A DNA stretch of 64,000 nt from Alitta virens (GCA_932294295.1 OW028584.1:8626407-8690406); one strand, 5' to 3'; positions 10,640 to 24,190 are shown, numbered from the stretch's first letter. The notes: generated by a model from the letters alone, not told the origin. Made by a program: numbers and translations.

Positions 10640-12090
10640 ATGGACTGTTATAAGTAAATATATTTGTAGTTGCTGACTAAAACATTAACTAAATCAGTAT
10701 TATTTAAGAGGTGACTCGTTACCAACCTGTTTTGACTTCTAATGATTTTCTGAAATGGTGTGTCTATTAATGTAACTCAAAGCTCTTTTGGGTTCTTCAT
10801 ATCAGGGAAAGGGATAACGAAACCCATCAAATATGATGCCAGAAAATGTGTATGCGCTTCGAGGTTTCAGGAGCTCAGCATCTTTTAAATCATGCTCTTC
10901 AGAAATATCGCGCAGTACTCAAAACGACAAAGGTATATTAGACAGTTGTCTCAGGTAATTTTCCAGTTGGCCTGCTGTCATTTCAAACTTAACAAACTTT
11001 TTTCAACAGCTATTGCAATAGCAGTACATCAATCATGCAGACCATGTGAATCCCCTGTTTCCTAACTGCATGTATTTAATGCCAATATAACAGTTGAAGT
11101 TTGTATTACAGCTCACTAACATTATTAAATAGCATGGTGGATAGAACTGCAACATTATCAAAGAATACCTCAAATTAAATAAAAAAAGAAGTTTTTTAAA
11201 CATTCATAAAATCATATTATTGAATTTTATTCAATGAACTCTGACACAGTTTATCTTATCATTACTGACAGTCTGTAAAAAATAAATTGCAAGTGCATAT
11301 TTCCATGCAGATGTAAGATGTGTGAATGGCCTTTTTCACTGAAGTAAAATGTTGCAAATCAAAAGTGAGAAGAAATAAGGTTATTGTCATTTGTGAAGTT
11401 CCATGAGGGGAAGATAATGATATACTGAACAAGTGGTTGGTATTTATAAATGAGTCTGCTTGGCCTTTTTCTATGTCAGGTTTTTAACTTTCTCTTGTTT
11501 TTCAATGTAACACTGTAAAAGGAATCCCTTGCTCTTGCATTTTCCCATCTGCAAAAGAATATTGACGAAATGTTTAAAAAAAGCCAAACCTGACAGTTCA
11601 ATGCCAAACCAACTTTCAAATGTGATGTTTCAGGGATCAATCTGAAATAGTAATGTTGAATCGTAATTCAGATACTTGTGAAATAACGTGAGTACTGCTA
11701 TATCACCTAAATTGGAAATATGTTGTCCAAATAAAGCCTAAAAATATTAATATTGCCTAATTCTGAGAGACAGAATCGATGATATACTGAAGAATCACCT
11801 AAACGTTTACTTGGCTGAATTTTACTGCATGTATTTGGCTAGCCTAAAGCATAATCAGATAATAATCTTACTTGAAAATGGGAGCAACATTGTCTGTAAA
11901 TTCGAGTTTAATACTGTTAAATGCTGTTTGTGGTTAAAAAAGAGAAGGCCATACCATTGAAAATTCAAAGTACTGACGGTACACAGTGATCAGTTGCCAG
12001 ATTGTAATCATTTCAATTTTTGTCGGAAATTCTAGGTCCTAGTCAAACTGATCAGACTTGTAAGAATCATGATAATATAGCCTACATGAG
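10640..12090. other. Intergenic DNA, nothing recognised
   Basis: No coding signature, RNA gene or repeat seen. Confidence 0.4.
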
Positions 12091-12095
12091 AATTT

Positions 12096-12172
12096 CTCCT
12101 CCCCCCCCCCGCTCTCCTCTCCCCTCCTCTCCTCCCCTCCTCCTCTCCTCTTCTCTCCTCTCCTCTCCTGTC
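12096..12172. repeat. CCTCT-type pyrimidine microsatellite
   Basis: A run of CTCCT and CCCCTCCT units with a C10 stretch, all pyrimidine on the + strand, abutting the left edge of a palindromic MITE. The open reading frame across it on the minus strand (GEERRGEE-like) is an artefact of the repeat. Confidence 0.85.
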
Positions 12173-12173
12173 C

Positions 12174-12326
12174 TGTGCCACGTGCATTTACCATGAGAAG
12201 GAAAACGCATGGAAAATGCATAGTGTTTAGCCAATTATAATGAGGCAAAAACTATGGGTTTTCCATGCGTTTATCCAAACGCATGGAAAACGCATAGTTT
12301 TTGCCTCATTATATTTGGCCTTGTAC
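12174..12326. mobile_element. Palindromic MITE, copy 1 (ACGCATGGAAAACGCAT family)
   Basis: It contains the family words TGTGCCACGTGC, AACGCATGGAAAACGCATAG and TAATGAGGCAAAAACTATG and their inverses, so much of it folds on itself. It ends GGCCTTGTAC, a worn version of the GGCCATGTAC terminus. The left terminal repeat is truncated at the pyrimidine microsatellite. Related full copies lie at 31,339-31,484 and 51,495-51,634. Confidence 0.8.
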
Positions 12327-12329
12327 CCC

Positions 12330-13320
12330 TAATTGATCTCGCATTTTTTGATGCGCAAAAACACAAACGTATTCAAAATCAACAGCTTACAATTCCAAAG
12401 TGCATTATCAATACATCAAGCAACAAATGTATGAACATGTACCACACTGAAGTGAAGCAAAGTACCCAAAAAGCTGTTGGTGCAGGTGCATGGTGTGATG
12501 TGTATAATAAAAAATCAACACCTCTTAGGGGATCTGCATTTATAAAACAGTTGCAACAAAATCCATAGGAATTTACATAGTTCAGTCTGACTCAGCCATA
12601 CATTTATCTATGTAACAACGGATATTTTTCAAGGCAGTGACCTGAAAAAAAAAAGAGAAGGCCAAACCATTGAACTCTTGCATATATAAAATTTAATACT
12701 GCAAACATTTTCATCAAATTCCCACCCACGTACAGCATGTTGACACATTGTTATGCACCATGACTTAATGTTATGCAATTTTCATCATTATGCATTGTTG
12801 GAAAGTCACGATTTTTGAGAATTTGGGGAAATACCAAAAAAAAAAATCCTAAATCTACTGGTGTAGAATAATATTTGAATATTCTGGTTACGTTCGAGTA
12901 GAAAGCATGGCAAGGGCGGATGAAGCCCATGCTACATTTATTTATATACAACACAATGTATGTAATGGGTGAAGAGTGACCTGACCTTAATAGCGAAATG
13001 GTTTTAATTGCAAGGTTGATTACAATGAGAATTTCATAGCGTCAACATTTTTTTTAGGTCTTAATTGTTTAGTACACCGTCTGAAACATTGAGGTGATCG
13101 CATCCATGTGGATTTTGGATTTTGAGCCAGGCCTGGTTCCACATTAATTAAATAGTCATTTATGGCGATAATTTGAGCACAATACGTACATTTGTTTTAG
13201 ATAATTAACATTAAATGATAGATAAATTAATTTGTGAAGCGCCTGTTTCAAAAAGATTTGTGTTCACCCACGTTTGGATTAGAGAAGGCAGTTCTGAGTT
13301 GGTAATGATCTGTTTAATTT
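12330..13320. other. Intergenic DNA, nothing recognised
   Basis: No supported gene. The 104-codon frame that starts inside the MITE and runs to 12,568 has no recognisable motif. Confidence 0.4.
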
Positions 13321-13329
13321 ATTCAAGAG

Positions 13330-14180
13330 GTAAGGAGCAATGGCTGAGAAAGCAGGAGCCCTTTATTTGTTACTAGACAGAGGTTGGAAGAGCAAATTAC
13401 TGGCTTTACTTCTGAGATTTATTGTTTGCTGAGGCCGTTTCCTCAACGGATTTGATATGTAAGATGGTGGTAAAGGGCTTTCCAAGTCATTGATAACTTT
13501 GAATTCAATTCTGGAACTTGGCAGCCGATGAAGTTCTTTCCTGATGTGAATAATACGATCATGTTTCCTCAGTCAATCGCGCTGCCGAGTTCTAAGCTAT
13601 TTGTGATTTTCTTAAATATTTCCCACTTATACCATACAAGAGAGCATTTTCATAGTCCAAATGAGTTACCAGAGCATTCACAGCAGTTTTGGTGTCTTCT
13701 TTATTAAAATTCTTCCTTATCATCGAGATGTACTTTTTGCAGATGTAATTTACATGTAATGACTCCAAGGTTTTTAACCTTCTCTGTTGATTTGATTGTA
13801 GCATCCTGGACTCGAATTGACTTTCATTTTACTTAGTTGCTGTGGGCTACCAAGTAGTATGAACTCAGTCTTTTCACTATTGTTGCACAACTTGTATCTG
13901 TCCAGCCAAAATTCCCTTATGTCCTAAATACATGGTTCAGAAGAGGGTCTGGCTTAACTTACAAATCAATTGTTCATCATCAGCAATTTCTCATAAGAGA
14001 CGCCTTGCTCAAAGTAGCAACATACGAGTTGAACAATATAGGACCCAATTTAGAGCCTTGAGGCACACCATGCCTAACAGTTTTTTTTAAATTCTTTCTC
14101 ATTAATCACTACTTATTGTGTTCTGTTTGACAAGCATGAGGCGAACCATATCACATTTTTTAATCATAACTGGTCATCAA
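13330..14180 (-). pseudogene. CR1/L2-like reverse transcriptase relic
   Basis: Read on the minus strand, the fragments appear in the order of a LINE reverse transcriptase C-terminus. First a WFASCLSNRTQ-VVIN block (about 14,150), then GVPQGSKLGPILFN (about 14,072-14,031, motif B). A frameshifted ADDEQL follows (YADDTQL motif C, about 13,988). Then come TKVRNLGV-like remnants, the frame 13,592-13,804 (ICKKYISMIRKNFNKEDTKT, ending YENALLYGI), and NSAARL followed by LHRLPSSRIEFKVIN (about 13,585-13,490). The relic ends near FSAIAP at about 13,340. Several stops and frameshifts show it is dead. The order and motifs match CR1/L2/Daphne-type elements from memory. Confidence 0.75.
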
Positions 14181-15760
14181 CTGGTCATAATGGTACTCAT
14201 TGATCCCTTTTAAGTCTCCCTCTTGAATATTTGCTGACGATGCAATTTTTAATAAATCCCAGGGACTGCGTCAGTCGCGTAGACAGATAAATAACTAGGG
14301 GGGGGGGGTGTATATGACATTTGTTATTCCAAGGTTATTCAAGACTAAAGATTCAAGCCTATAATACTGTAGTTATTAGCTAATAAAGCCTACCAAAAAA
14401 CCTTTTTTTTTTTTTACTGCAGGGAAATATATGAGCTGTGATGGAGAGTTGCCAAATTACACATACGAAACGTAATTAATAAAAAAAAAAGAAAAGATTT
14501 TTAGTAAGGTAAAAAAAAAAAGGTTTTTAGTAAGGTAACTTGGTCTTTTATAAAACAGATGAATAATGTTGCAACTAAAAATACCATGCTTTACATTGAT
14601 ATTTTAAAAGATAAATAACAATTATACAATATACTCCTCCAAATGTCTCATCACACATGACTTTTAAAAAAGCATTGCTTCAACTGGTATGATAAATGGC
14701 TTGCATGACAAAAAATGTATAGATGATTGCAAGCTCAATGGTGAGGTTGTTTTAATGGCGATACAATGGTGATGCAGTTATGAAGGTGGTCATAATGGCG
14801 AGGTCGTCTTAAAGATAGTCCTAATATTTGATATTGGGAAATTGCAATGCAGAAAATCAAACAAAGATTACGAATACAAAACTTTTTTAATTCTCCGAGT
14901 GTTTTACTAAATCAGCAAATATTGACAAAATTGAGTTGTTTTATTTTGCCCTTAATTCATTTACAGCTTCATACGTATGTATTGCTAGCCTTAGTGGCCA
15001 TTGCGTATAGAATATTGATCGAACAGAGGCCGGTGTTCATTTATAATATTGATTAATGGAGCATCTGTTGCATTTGATCTAAAACGAGCAACAATTTTCG
15101 CCAAAGTCAAATCAAGCCTGGCTGCCTACGGGGTTACTGGAGAAATTCATTACCAACCTAAATTTGCAAGAAATCTCCCCAAAATAAGAAGTTTTTTGGA
15201 AAAGGTAAGAAAAATATTAAATCTATTATCATTACTAATAATAACTACTTATTGCAAATGGTTTGCAGTCAAATATTCGCTGTGTTAGATGATTTGTGTA
15301 CAGTTTTCTTCTAAAATTCATGTTTGCACAAAATAGTACACCCTTGTTTGCTTGAATAAATTCAATGTGTTGAACACCCACATTCAAAGCTCATACAAAT
15401 ATAGTGGGTGTCCGCGATAGTACCTTCCTGTCGATTGAAAATTATAGGCACTCATATAGGCCTATGTCAGAATATAGTCAATCTTCAATACCTTTTGACA
15501 AAATACATGACAAAACCGTTCTTGTTTGGACTTAGCGAATTAATTATTACTTTCATTCCAAAACTTAGACACGTTGCAACATTGTTTTGCAAACTTCACA
15601 AAATTAAGAAAGTTATTTGTCAGATCGAAGCTGGCCTCACAGCGTAAATACATTTCAAATGCTGCGGAACTTCGCCATTAAATCCGCCATTGGTGCAAAA
15701 CTGTTGGCCTTAATGGCAAGGTGGTTATGTAATCTGTTGGGCCTAAAGTTTTTCTAGGTA
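14181..15760. other. Intergenic DNA with homopolymer-rich patches
   Basis: Contains G8-G9 at about 14,299, T12 at 14,404, and a small direct repeat GGTTTTTAGTAAGGTAA / GATTTTTAGTAAGGTAA at 14,496-14,538 separated by A11. A 79-codon frame from 15,049 ends its better-looking part at a splice-donor-like AAGGTAAGA (15,204-15,212), but I do not recognise it. Confidence 0.4.
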
Positions 15761-15762
15761 CT

Positions 15763-16500
15763 GTAAACCGGGGTACTTTTGGCCGCCCAGGGTAGATTTG
15801 GCCACCTATGAAAAAAAGGGATCTTGTTGAGTCTCACTGTGCCTTAAGATAGACAACTTATTTTTGCATAAATGTGATCTATAATATATAAGCTTCCTAA
15901 AAAACGACAAATTCTGATCTTTAATGCACTCTATGCTGCTCTAGGGACAGTTATATTGGGGCATGTGGTTGTGGTTTTCAGTGACAAAGCAGTTGCTGTA
16001 TACTTTGGTTTGGGAAACCGGTTGTAAACATGTCAGTAACTTGGAATGCCTGTATTTTGTAGAGAAGAATGTCCCACAGATCAAAATGGAGTATAGATAA
16101 TTTAAACTATTTAAGTATTTCTTGGTACATCCAAAGAAAATGAGTATTTCAGCCCTCTGAAGCTTAGTGGGGGTATCTTTGATCATTGCCAAAATGTATT
16201 AAAGTAACAGGTCATATCGTTGCGAAATCATCAAATAAACTGGTCGTTATGCATTCTTGCTGACCTTTGAATGCTGTAATTCGATTTTGTGATAAACTAT
16301 TAACTTTTGTGGGTAAATTGGTGTATATTCTTGATGAACCTGGTTCAAAGTATTGCTGCTCTCCCAAAACAGGCTGTAAACTTGATTTTTCTAAATCATG
16401 GCCAAAAATATTGGCTGCATCATTACAGAAGCCATAGGCGGCCAAAGTTACCCCGATGCGAGGAACCTTAATTTGGCCACCCATTATTTCGTTAAATAAT
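15763..16500. repeat. Dispersed repeat family R3, copy 1
   Basis: The left edge carries GTAAACCGGGGTACTTTTGGCC and AGATTTGGCCACC (15,766-15,808, read in two pieces). The right part carries the inverse words GGCGGCCAAAGTTACCCC and ATTTGGCCACCCAT (16,439-16,485). The interior (16,215-16,430) matches 18,965-19,430: GAAATCATCAAA, TTCTTGATGAACC, AAGTATT-GCTGC and CATGGCCAAA-ATTTTGGCTGCATCA. Terminal words of this kind recall pogo-like Tc1/mariner elements; that is from memory and unproven. Confidence 0.5.
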
Positions 16501-16902
16501 AATGTTATGATTATGAGTTTCAAGAAGCTGTATAGTGTACGTATATCTTCCCATATAGGGTCCATTTAGTGGCATGAAATGCATTAATATTTCTTTTTTG
16601 CTTTGGTTAAGCTAATAAGAAATCAAGCATTGATAATTCATAACTGGTTTTAAGGGAAATTCTAATGTTATATTAGAATTTAAAGGTATTTATGAGTTCC
16701 CCGACCTAAACTTTTAAAAAGTTTTTATTTTTTGTACAAAAAATATTTTGAATGCAAATTAAATTTGTAAAAGAGCTGCTACAGAGCATAGTAAAATGAA
16801 ATTAATTATGTGCTCTTTTGAACTTTCCGGATTAGGTTTGAAATATCACATCACTGTAATAAGGATTAGATTGGAAGCGCTCGCCGGTTACACATCGACC
16901 TC

Positions 16903-16957
16903 GGGGATGGTTCCGACCTACAGCGCATCTAATGCAATGTAGGTCGGTTCTGGCTAG
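16903..16957 (-). repeat. R1 stem-loop, solitary inverse copy
   Basis: Reverse complement of the hairpin block found at 5478-5527 and 28,016-28,068. It has the same GACCTACA stem, the same TGCATTAGATGC loop and the same AGCCAGAAC flank. It stands about 260 bp upstream of R1 copy B in opposite orientation. Confidence 0.7.
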
Positions 16958-17216
16958 GTGTATGTATAATTGTATATGACATTCTGTATTGTATCATTCT
17001 GGCCAATAATTATTTTGGAACCTTGTTGCAAAGACTTTGATTGAGGTCTGTCTCACTGTTACAAACGATGTGTTTTGGAATGCTTTTATAGTATCACCAC
17101 CATTTGTTTGGAAATTATCTGATTGTAATAACGAAGTGGTCTTAATTTTGAAATAAAACAATGGCATGAATAGAGAAATGTGTAGTTTTAATGTTTAGGC
17201 AGGAAAAACACCCCAG

Positions 17217-18000
17217 TACAGCGGATTGGCGTAATGGTTAACTGGTGCCTTGTACTCAAAGTCTATGCTGAAGGCAAGTAAAAGACCGACTTTCATAGAA
17301 ATTCTTGGAAATTGACATTTACTACACATTTTTCTCAATAAAGACATTAGCATACCTTATTTCGTCATTATGCATGCGAGGACTGCTCTGTTTACTATAT
17401 GCTTGCACTCAGATATTACTGAAAAAGCCACTGGAAACATCGTTTGAAAGAGCATTTTTATTAATTCACGTTCTCTAGTTCATGCTTTCGCACATTGAAA
17501 CGCCCCCAGCGGTCACATGACGGTGGCCCCACCATGCCTGTTTAGACTTTGTTGACATATAAAATCGTTGAATAATTTGCTCCATTTGCTTTTTATTGAA
17601 TTGAAATCATGTGGATGTTATTTTAATGTATTGTAAATGTCAAATTGACAGAAATGAGGACTTGCCAGCGCTATTCTGTGTGAATCTTAACATCCGCTAG
17701 GGGCGTTGAAACATCGCCGGAGCCCTCTTGTGAGTTTTGGCGCAACTAGGCGGCCATTGCTGTCATGTATATCAAGGAAAAATGAGTTCAAAAATAGTGC
17801 AGAAATCAATTATAATTTGAAGAAATCAACCACATCTGAGCATGATACAATAGAAAAAGGGTATGTCTAACCCTAGAGCAGGTGTATTTCGTGTGAGAAA
17901 CGTTAAAATGCTAGTTATCACACAAGCCGAAATTCCATATTTTTTCATTTAGGACGTTGCTACCCTGTCCTGTGGGCAGGGGACTCGTAGCTAACATACA
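17217..18000 (+). mobile_element. Dispersed repeat family R1, copy B, with tRNA-like head
   Basis: It begins with a tRNA-like stretch whose TGGCGTAATGGTTAACTGG resembles a pol III A box. It then carries the R1 blocks: GAAATTCTTGGAAATTGACAT to GCATACCTTATTTCGTC (17,299-17,366); CTGAAAAAGCCACTGGAA (about 17,418); CCCCCAGCGGTCAC (17,502); CCCTCTTGTGAGTTTTGGCG with AACTAGGCGGCCAT (17,722-17,757); GAAATCAACCACATCTGAGC (about 17,821); and CCTGTCCTGTGGGCAGGGGAC (17,963-17,983, given here as the terminal palindromic block). Probably a tRNA-derived or composite SINE-like element. Confidence 0.65.
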
Positions 18001-18925
18001 CCATGATTCCATCAATTTAAGTTTAAAAAAAGAAATGTCACCCGATAAGACTGCTGCAATAATGATATGCTAGAAGTTAAACACTAAAAGTCATCACTTT
18101 ACTTTTAAGAATTAATTCACAAATAGTATTTTGTGCATATGTTATTCCATTGAATAACCCAGATTTTTCTTTTGTTTTCATATTTTCATTTTTAAACTCT
18201 TAAAACTGCATTTCATGTTTTGAAAAGCAAATTTATATACAAAAAGTTGTTGACAGCGTTATGGGAATTTACGATCGCAAACATGGTGTATATATAATGA
18301 AAACTCTGATGACTCCTGCAAGTCAAAGTGTTTAGGTATGAATTCAGCTTAATTGAGTATACTTTAGTGACTTCAGAAACATGTGTGAGTATGATGAAGT
18401 AGCATGTGCAGTTTCATAACGATTTTTTTTGACATCATGTTGATCAATGGCATGTGTCAGATGTGAAGATAAATGACGTTGCAAGTTATAAACTGGTTAT
18501 GGTAAATAACTTTCACATGCAGCCGATAGAAGTGGCAAACAAATAATAAAAATATGTATTTTTTGCCTCATTAAAAATTGATCTTCAAAGCAAAACGCAC
18601 AAAGTTTATGAGCACTAAGTAAAATTAATTGTGGTGTTATGTAACAGAATAATTCATGAGAAATATATCACAATATGACAGGTAATAAATATCTAGGTTG
18701 TTATAGTATATCCCTGATATACTCCTCACTATGAAACTTCACCTGAAATCGCATCCGTGCTTCGACCATTTCCACACCATGTTTAAAATTTTCCTTTTTT
18801 GTGTAATGACTTAAATGGTCCACGGAATCAAAAAACAATTAATTTAACGTGGCGATTCATCAAAAGACGCACCTGCTGAACAGCGTGAAGGCGTTGCAAC
18901 AACTGCTTAGTTTTCTTAGTGCTCA
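18001..18925. other. Intergenic DNA, nothing recognised
   Basis: AT-rich with no supported gene or repeat. Confidence 0.4.
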
Positions 18926-18929
18926 CCTT

Positions 18930-19440
18930 AGACTCAGTATATTCCCTGAAACCTGACATTTTGTCTTTTCCCCCATATCATAGTGAAATCATCAAAGAAT
19001 CGAGTTGTTATTTTCTGGCAGACTTTATAAATACAATTATATTCTTCTGTCTCTTCCCAGGACCCTCGAGCCTGACGGTCCCCGGAAACTAATTTTGAAC
19101 AACTCACCAATACTCTCACATAACTAACCCAGGCAGTTTTGACCCATGGTCCTCTATTCAATATGGCTTATTACCATTGAAGCCATACAAAACCGCTAAT
19201 ATAACGATATTATACGCCGTTTCTACATCCATCTGGAGCAGTGAAATAAGAACTATTTTCTGCGGTTTGCCGTACATTTGAATGCGCGTAGCGATATAAA
19301 AGTAGGTCACCAATTAATTGCTTTTCTACTCGTAGACAGTATATTCTTGATGAACCGGTTTCTAAGTATTTGCTGCGGTCCCACCAAAGGCTGTGCCATA
19401 TCATGGCCAAACATTTTGGCTGCATCACCTCGATTTTAAA
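18930..19440. repeat. Dispersed repeat family R3, copy 2
   Basis: Shares with copy 1 the block around ATAGTGAAATCATCAAAGAA (18,980), and the block TATTCTTGATGAACCGG through AAGTATTTGCTGC to CATGGCCAAACATTTTGGCT (19,340-19,425). The middle is unrelated, suggesting an insertion or internal divergence. The overlapping 117-codon frames in both copies end in similar peptides but lack any known motif, so I treat them as non-coding. Confidence 0.5.
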
Positions 19441-19580
19441 ACCGCTTTGGTGAGTTTCCAAAATGCAACTAATTAATATAAAAAGAGCAAAGGGTCCAGA
19501 ATTAAGGAAACCTCGATATAACCACAAAGCAGTTACCACATCCGCCTTGCCCCAGTATTTCAAACTGTTTCAGCATGTTT

Positions 19581-22500
19581 ATTGAGTATTGTCCAATAGA
19601 TTTCGATGATGCATTCATGTGTATGAGTTTCATAATATTGATTACTTTAAAAAAATATATATATATTTACAGCTTTTGAGCACTAAAACTAGTGTTTTTC
19701 ATAAATTACATCACGTTATATAGCATAAATATATAAATCGCAAATTTATAACAGGTATGACTTTAACCTGTCATTTGGGCAACATCATGAAAAATAATGT
19801 TAATAAAACAAATTATGTACACGAGTAACGTGGTCAAAATAGACATAGCACAAGTGCAGGCATTCATAAAAAAAACATGTTTATACTAAGGTGGTTATTT
19901 CATGTTAGGAGAGTATTTTCATGTGGATGGCCCCCTGTGGAGACTGAATCATTAAATAGACGTCTATAATGCAGTGTTTTGAAATATCCTTACAATGCAT
20001 ACAAAGAAAGTAGCACATGTTATAAAACATTGCATATTTCAACAAAACACTCTGAAAAATAATATATATATTTGATATGAATATATTTTTGTAAAGCTAC
20101 TACTCAATAGGCCTACTCTACTTGAAATGTGTGCAAAATAAAAACACAAGCACTGATCAATGTTTGAAAACTGTCTATTTAAATTTAAAACATTTTCAGA
20201 CAGAAATGCCAATGTGACGCCTCAGGTGTCCATTTGGTTTGCAGTGGACATTTAAATATTTCACTAAGACTATAAATCTCCCCTTTATTCTAGCTAAAAT
20301 AAAATTCTTTGACTTGGTCTCTGTTCTGCAAACAATAACAGTTTGTGAAAATCATCCCCTTCGAATTTGCCAAAGTTAAAAATAATATCAAAATAGGAAT
20401 TGTAGCTCTTACATAATCCTGTGCAACAGTCAAATCATTACAATATTGTTGAAAATAATTGTCGCCATGAAGTCAGTATTTTTACAGCATTGCTTTTACA
20501 AGTGCTCTTTATATAAATAAAACATATTTAAAAAGTATTTCTTAATTAATATATATAACACCATATTTACTGAAAGTGAACAGGTATATCAAGTACAAGT
20601 TGACATGTTTGTAAAAAAAAAAATTAGAAATTTTGTTTTCACCTGAAGTAATATTTTAGTGTATCAATTCTTATACTACTACCAATAGATTGGTAATCAA
20701 TGTTTAATATGAAGGCAAACATTAACCAAATAAAACTGCCAGACAGCCCTGTTAATTAACACATGTTTAGGCACTCAATTTTGCCATGCATAAAATGTAT
20801 ATATAATTAGTGAATCATCACTGCATGATATTGATGAAGCAAACGTCAATTACCTCAGCCTCATTATAGATAATCACATATCAAACATAAGCTGTTTTTA
20901 GAATCATTTGCACTTGGTTTTAAATAGTAATTTTACTAAAAACCAAGTTCTAAGCTAGGATAGTGAAGCCACTTTTTTAAAGTCATACAACATCACAATG
21001 TAATTCATATATAGTTGTGGATTGGTGCGCTTGAAGTCTCTGGGTGTCTTGCTGCGTGCTGTATAAATAATCAATTCATGACAGTTACTTATGGAAGTGG
21101 TATCAATTAAAATAAAAGGATGGATCAACTTATTTTTGGCATGGGTTATTATGTTATCAGATGTTAAATAAATAAAGCAATTTTTTTTTGCTGGAAACAT
21201 TTCAAGAAAGTCCAAATGAATAAAACGTTTCGGGATGTTTTTTGGACGGTTCACCGAAAAACTTCCCGAAAGAAAACCATCTCAGAACGTTTTCATGACA
21301 TACTGTTTGTTGGGTTATCACATTACACAGCAGTTTTTCCTTCTTTTATTCTTTCTTTAATTTTCGTAAAACACAGGCAAGTCAGACAGACACCTAGGCC
21401 ATCTTCACCTAAGGGCACGAAATCTGTTTGATCAGCTGGTTAGTCAATGTTTACATTTCTCATGCCTGGAAAAACCAGTTTAATCCAAACAAGCAAACCA
21501 ATCTCATCTGAATAGCTGTTTGCCAACATATATGACATTGCTCAGTGACACACTTATACTTTAACTAATACCAAGGCTAATGACTGCCTTAATTGGCTTC
21601 TCATCTCAAGAGGCAGCCATGTCATTTGCAACAGCCAATCAGAATGTAGCTGATTACTTAGGAAATGCCCTGAGCTTGATGGCAATTATTTTGCTAGTTT
21701 ACCAGTTAGACTTAAATACAAACAAATTAGCTTAATAGCATATTATTATGGCATTGAATGTCTAACAGTGAAATTGCATATCAATTTGGTTTTTTTGCAT
21801 TGATTACACTCAATTCTTAAACAAAGTTTACTCAGGTCACTTAATTGGCTTAAAGCTGACAGCACACTGTGCTTGGAAGATATTGGCCAATCAGGAAGCA
21901 CCATCATTTGTGTAGATGGTGAAATATACAAATTAGCTGCCATTAGAGATGAGAATTGAACATTTCCCAGCGTACAGGCTTGTATATAAGTGGTAAATAC
22001 CCATAAACAATGGAAGTTATCACTTGGAATAAGAAGGAAAGTTATTTTTGTGTATAATATAGCCATTTTTGATGTGTTATATGATGTTATTGACTGAAAC
22101 TGGCCCCATCATTAAAGGCTGTTGCGCAGGGGGAATAAAAGCTGTTCTTGACAAAGTCAGTAGCCTTGGTCTTATAGTATATTAACTTGCCAAGTGCTGT
22201 CATGATGGCAAACGCTTGTGGCAAAACCTTTCTGGAATGACCACAGCACCGATAGAATTAGAGAATATGGACAAATTGTAAAGCATGCCAGTATTTGTAA
22301 AATTATACTATATAAATGAATAAATTTATATTAGGTGTATGCACTGGTGTAACTTTTATACGCAGTTAAGTGACTGAAACCCTCTTGAGCAGTAATATTG
22401 AGCTGAAATTGTGTGTTCCTTTGCAAATAACCAGCTTTAAACTAACCTCCATCAATGCAGTTTAAGATTAATGGCGTAATTGGTGTTGCTGCCATGCCTT

Positions 22501-24190
22501 AAGCGGTAATTTTTTTGTATAAGTCTTATTTTTAAAGTTTCTCTTCTCTGAGTTGTCAAGCAGAAGTTTTTTTTATTTATCCGCATTATTTTATCCCTGT
22601 TCACAATAATTCAGCGACGTCATTCTTGATTGTGATATAAAATCCAAGGGGTAAGCATTTGCATTTCATCTTTTTTCATATACATCAATATTGCACAAAA
22701 TGACTCTTAAAAACATATATATAATATCTGACAGTTTGGAAATTTTTTTAATAATTTAATATGCTTAATTCGAAAATCCTCTTCTCATGACCGCGCCATT
22801 GTTACATTGTATTGTTCAATGAGATTATAAATCATATTGCGAAAAACAATTGATTTTGTTTGACATAAAAGTCATAGGGTACTGCATATGTCACATACTT
22901 GTCCATATTTTTGGAAAACAGTTTTACAGTTGAGGGCACTTCAACTTCTTTAAGCAGTTTTGACTGTCAAAAGAATGACTAAGCCTCATATATCTTGAGA
23001 TGTACGAGTTCTTTCATACAGACCAATCTTGACTCTATTCAAAGACAGATGATATTTGACAATATATATTTTTTGGTTTTTTTTGCTGAATGTTACAGAA
23101 CTTATAACGCATTGAGGACCATCTTAGCTATTCTGAGAGAATCTTAATAAGAACGATCGCATTCCAGTTCCTCGAGAAAGACATCAGTCATATTTTTGGG
23201 GGATATATTTTATTTGTGTATTTACTAGGACTAAGACTGATCTATGGTGGGATTCAATTAGCATCAACTTCGTTACAATTAACTTAAAATTTAGCATTTG
23301 TGTAATTTAAATCTGCTGCTCGTGATAATCATATAGAAGTTGGGGTTTGATTTATTGGTAACATTTAAAAAGATATTTCATAAAACTATCCTACCTGAAG
23401 TAATTATAAAAACTATTATTGCACTCATTGTAGGAAGAGTGAATTCTCAGCCGTTAGCTCATTTTTTCCTAATAAACATGTACCTTCTAGTAAAAGTGAC
23501 AATGCACTACTTAAATAGTGAGAGAAGTGGTTAGTGAAATGAAAAATATTAAAATAAATAATAAATGAAAGGAGGCAGCAGAAAAATCCTATGTATGTCC
23601 ATGCTTGTTACATTTATTGTACGTCATATATTGTGGCGTTCTTTAGAATACAAGTAAATCATGAGTTCAGTTGCAAGCATCAATAAGATGTGGGGGAAAA
23701 AAACAAAGTAAGCACAATAGAACTCAAACAATAAAAACAGTATTCAGTTTTCATAGCATTGTACATAATGCCTAATACAATCATCAACAACATATGGCCT
23801 AAAACAACATGCTTAATAAAGCCTTCATACATTTGCATAGCCTGTGTGGAAATTTGGTGACTCATGTTGTACATATGGATAGATTTTGATGTTTATTCTT
23901 TATTAAGCAACGACTTCCTGAAATAAGTTTCAGAGAAGGAAAAGAAAATCATAGAGTAACCAAAGATGGTCACTCTATGACCAAATATATCGTCTGTGAC
24001 AATTTTACGAGAGAATAGTGTAAAATTGACACTTTTCCAGGCTGGCAGCTGTGTTTACCAAGGTTATATAGATCTATTTGAGAGTCAAAAATAGTTTGTT
24101 AAAACTTATAATTTGTGTCTGGAGCAAGGGAAAAATATATTCATGTACAACGACCTCGTTCTAAACAAAATTTCCTTGTTAGCGTTCATT
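19581..24190. other. Long intergenic stretch, nothing recognised
   Basis: About 4.6 kb of AT-rich DNA with no supported gene, RNA or repeat boundary. ATTGGC/CCAATC words recur at 21,590, 21,635, 21,844 and 21,883, which could be regulatory or chance. Confidence 0.35.

Noticed and set aside
12254..12568. 104-codon frame starting in a MITE
   Set aside because: The N-terminal part is MITE sequence and the rest has no motif.
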